Of a DNA stretch of 7,753 nt, positions 6,756 through 7,753 are shown piece by piece. Within the stretch, counting starts at the first letter, position 1. The number at the start of each line of letters is the position of its first letter. The stretch is from UBA1413 sp964349885 (GTDB lineage: Bacteria > Bacteroidota > Bacteroidia > Bacteroidales > Prolixibacteraceae). Made by a program: the position numbers and the translations under genes. The notes under the pieces are model-generated. The model did not search any database. It had not been told where the DNA came from and saw nothing but the letters and a program-made list of their open reading frames with translations. Location of the stretch: contig CAYGIQ010000126.1 in the NCBI GenBank assembly GCA_964349885.1, positions 1 through 7,753 of the forward strand, in the 5' to 3' direction.

Positions 6756-7649
6756 ATGCTTCAAAAGATTTTGTTCGGCACGCTCTCTGTGGCAATGTTA
6801 CTGGGTTGTAGTCCCTCTCCATCAGAACCAAAACAAAACAGTTCCTTTACCTTTCTCTTTATGACCGACCTTCATTTAAGGCCTGGGGTAGCAGAGCGAT
6901 CGTTCGAGATTGTGGTAGATACTGCCCTTACCATGAATGCCGATTTTGTGCTTACCGGAGGCGATCTTATTTTCGATGCTATGCGGGGCAATGTTGCCCG
7001 CACCGACTCGCTGTACGATCTTTATAAGCGAAGTGTAGCTCGACTCAATATGCCTGTATATCCGGCAATAGGGAACCACGATCTGTTTGGGATCTATGCC
7101 GAAAGTGATATCGACTCTACCCATGCTGATTATAAGTTTGGAATGTTCAGACGTCAGTTTGGCGATGATTATTATCACTTTCCACACAAGGGTTGGCATT
7201 TTTTTGTTCTGAATGGGTTCGATACCGAGGCGTATCGCTGGGTAGCCAGGTTTGGCAGTGAGCAGTTGCAATGGCTTGTCCGAAAACTGGAGACCATCGG
7301 ACCCAATGAGCCCATCTGCATAGTGGTGCACGTGCCTGTAGCCACTATGTACGACTATTTCAACACGCGCCAAGACGCCATTCCAGCCGCCGAAGCTGTA
7401 TATCATGACCACAAAACGTTTATGGACCTTTTCGATGGGCACAACCTCCGTCTGGTGCTACAGGGTCATAAGCACTGGATTGAAGAGATCCGCGTAAGGA
7501 ATAAAACCAGTTTCATTACCGGAGGGTCAGTGGCCGGGCGTCCTTCGTGGGGGGCAACCCCAAACGGAGAGGAAGGTTTTTTGAAAATTACAGTCGATGG
7601 TGAGCAGGCCGATTGGGAGTATATATATTACCAACGAATCACGGAATAA
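6756..7649 (+). CDS. Calcineurin-like metallophosphoesterase lipoprotein
   Basis: This is a 297-residue exported phosphoesterase. The N-terminus (MLQKILFGTLSVAMLLGC) is a lipoprotein signal peptide with lipobox LLGC and modified Cys18. The acidic residues that mark surface export in Bacteroidetes lipoproteins are absent after Cys18, so a periplasm-facing location is inferred. The binuclear metal site of the calcineurin-like fold is complete: D38 and H40 in MTDLHL, D70 in GGDL, N107/H108 in GNHD, H192 in VVHVP, and H238/H240 in GHKH. The sequence between (HADYKFGMF, HKGWHFFVLNGF) resembles a group common in Bacteroidetes whose substrates are mostly unassigned; phosphodiesters, nucleotides and pyrophosphates are all possible. 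The ATG at 6756 gives an intact signal peptide and is a safe start, without a Shine-Dalgarno. It is divergent from the sugar genes, so a shared pathway is possible but unproven. Catalytic activity is well supported; the substrate is not. Confidence 0.92.
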   Translation: MLQKILFGTLSVAMLLGCSPSPSEPKQNSSFTFLFMTDLHLRPGVAERSFEIVVDTALTMNADFVLTGGDLIFDAMRGNVARTDSLYDLYKRSVARLNMPVYPAIGNHDLFGIYAESDIDSTHADYKFGMFRRQFGDDYYHFPHKGWHFFVLNGFDTEAYRWVARFGSEQLQWLVRKLETIGPNEPICIVVHVPVATMYDYFNTRQDAIPAAEAVYHDHKTFMDLFDGHNLRLVLQGHKHWIEEIRVRNKTSFITGGSVAGRPSWGATPNGEEGFLKITVDGEQADWEYIYYQRITE

Positions 7650-7693
7650 GCATAGTAAGACTTTTTGACCCCATTTTCTTTATCCTGCCGAAT

Positions 7694-7722
7694 AAAAAAG
7701 GAGGGGCCAATGTGACCCCTCC
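7694..7722 (-). terminator. Rho-independent terminator for minus-strand transcription entering from the right
   Basis: GGAGGGG (7700-7706) pairs perfectly with CCCCTCC (7716-7722) around a nine-base loop, which may itself add two pairs (CA/TG) past a C-A mismatch. Read on the minus strand, the hairpin is followed at once by six T residues (7699-7694). On the plus strand it is followed by CGTTAAC with no T run and preceded by A6. It is therefore a strong intrinsic terminator for a minus-strand gene beyond the right edge, convergent with the phosphoesterase. It may terminate the phosphoesterase transcript weakly. Confidence 0.8.
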
Positions 7723-7753
7723 CGTTAACAGAAAGCACCGAATTGATTGATTT

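Noticed and set aside
6876..7442. Minus-strand open frame of 188 codons opposite the phosphoesterase
   Set aside because: It is fully covered by the metallophosphoesterase gene, whose active-site motifs are all intact; its own translation shows no domain or plausible start context.
1..7753. A novel defence, mobile or retron-like system
   Set aside because: All four coding regions belong to recognisable families. There are no repeat arrays, transposase, integrase, reverse transcriptase, attachment sites or structured non-coding RNA that I can see.

Overview
The window looks like chromosomal DNA of a Bacteroidetes bacterium, probably of the Bacteroidales or a close relative. None of the four gene starts has a Shine-Dalgarno sequence. 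Two minus-strand starts are preceded by a perfect TAnnTTTG element, the -7 box of the Bacteroidetes primary sigma factor. The proteins also read like Bacteroidetes versions of their families. This assignment is an inference, because no rRNA or marker-gene comparison was possible.

Layout: (1) 1-2435, plus strand, is the C-terminal three quarters of the transcription-repair coupling factor Mfd, cut by the left edge of the window. (2) 2528-6597, minus strand, holds three envelope-polysaccharide genes. In transcription order these are an SDR-family nucleotide-sugar reductase/epimerase (5659-6597), a polyprenyl-phosphate HexNAc-1-phosphate transferase of the WecA/WbpL family (4593-5609), and a membrane-bound UDP-HexNAc 4,6-dehydratase of the WbpM/PglF/CapD family (2528-4462). 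(3) 6756-7649, plus strand and divergent from the sugar genes, is a calcineurin-like metallophosphoesterase with a lipoprotein signal peptide. (4) Near the right edge, a strong intrinsic terminator is oriented for transcription arriving on the minus strand from outside the window.

The three minus-strand genes make a coherent pathway. The dehydratase would convert UDP-GlcNAc to the 4-keto-6-deoxy sugar. The reductase would turn that into UDP-QuiNAc or UDP-FucNAc. The transferase would load the sugar phosphate onto undecaprenyl phosphate, starting an O-antigen, capsule or similar glycan. Their order matches the wbpV-wbpL-wbpM end of some Pseudomonas aeruginosa O-antigen loci. Here the trio stands between mfd and a phosphoesterase, with no flippase, polymerase or other glycosyltransferase in view.

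No mobile element, CRISPR array, tRNA, rRNA or convincing new defence or genetic system is visible. The most interesting points are the isolated sugar-initiation module, its apparently separate internal promoters, and the divergent lipoprotein phosphoesterase of unknown substrate. No gene-free stretch exceeds about 160 bases.
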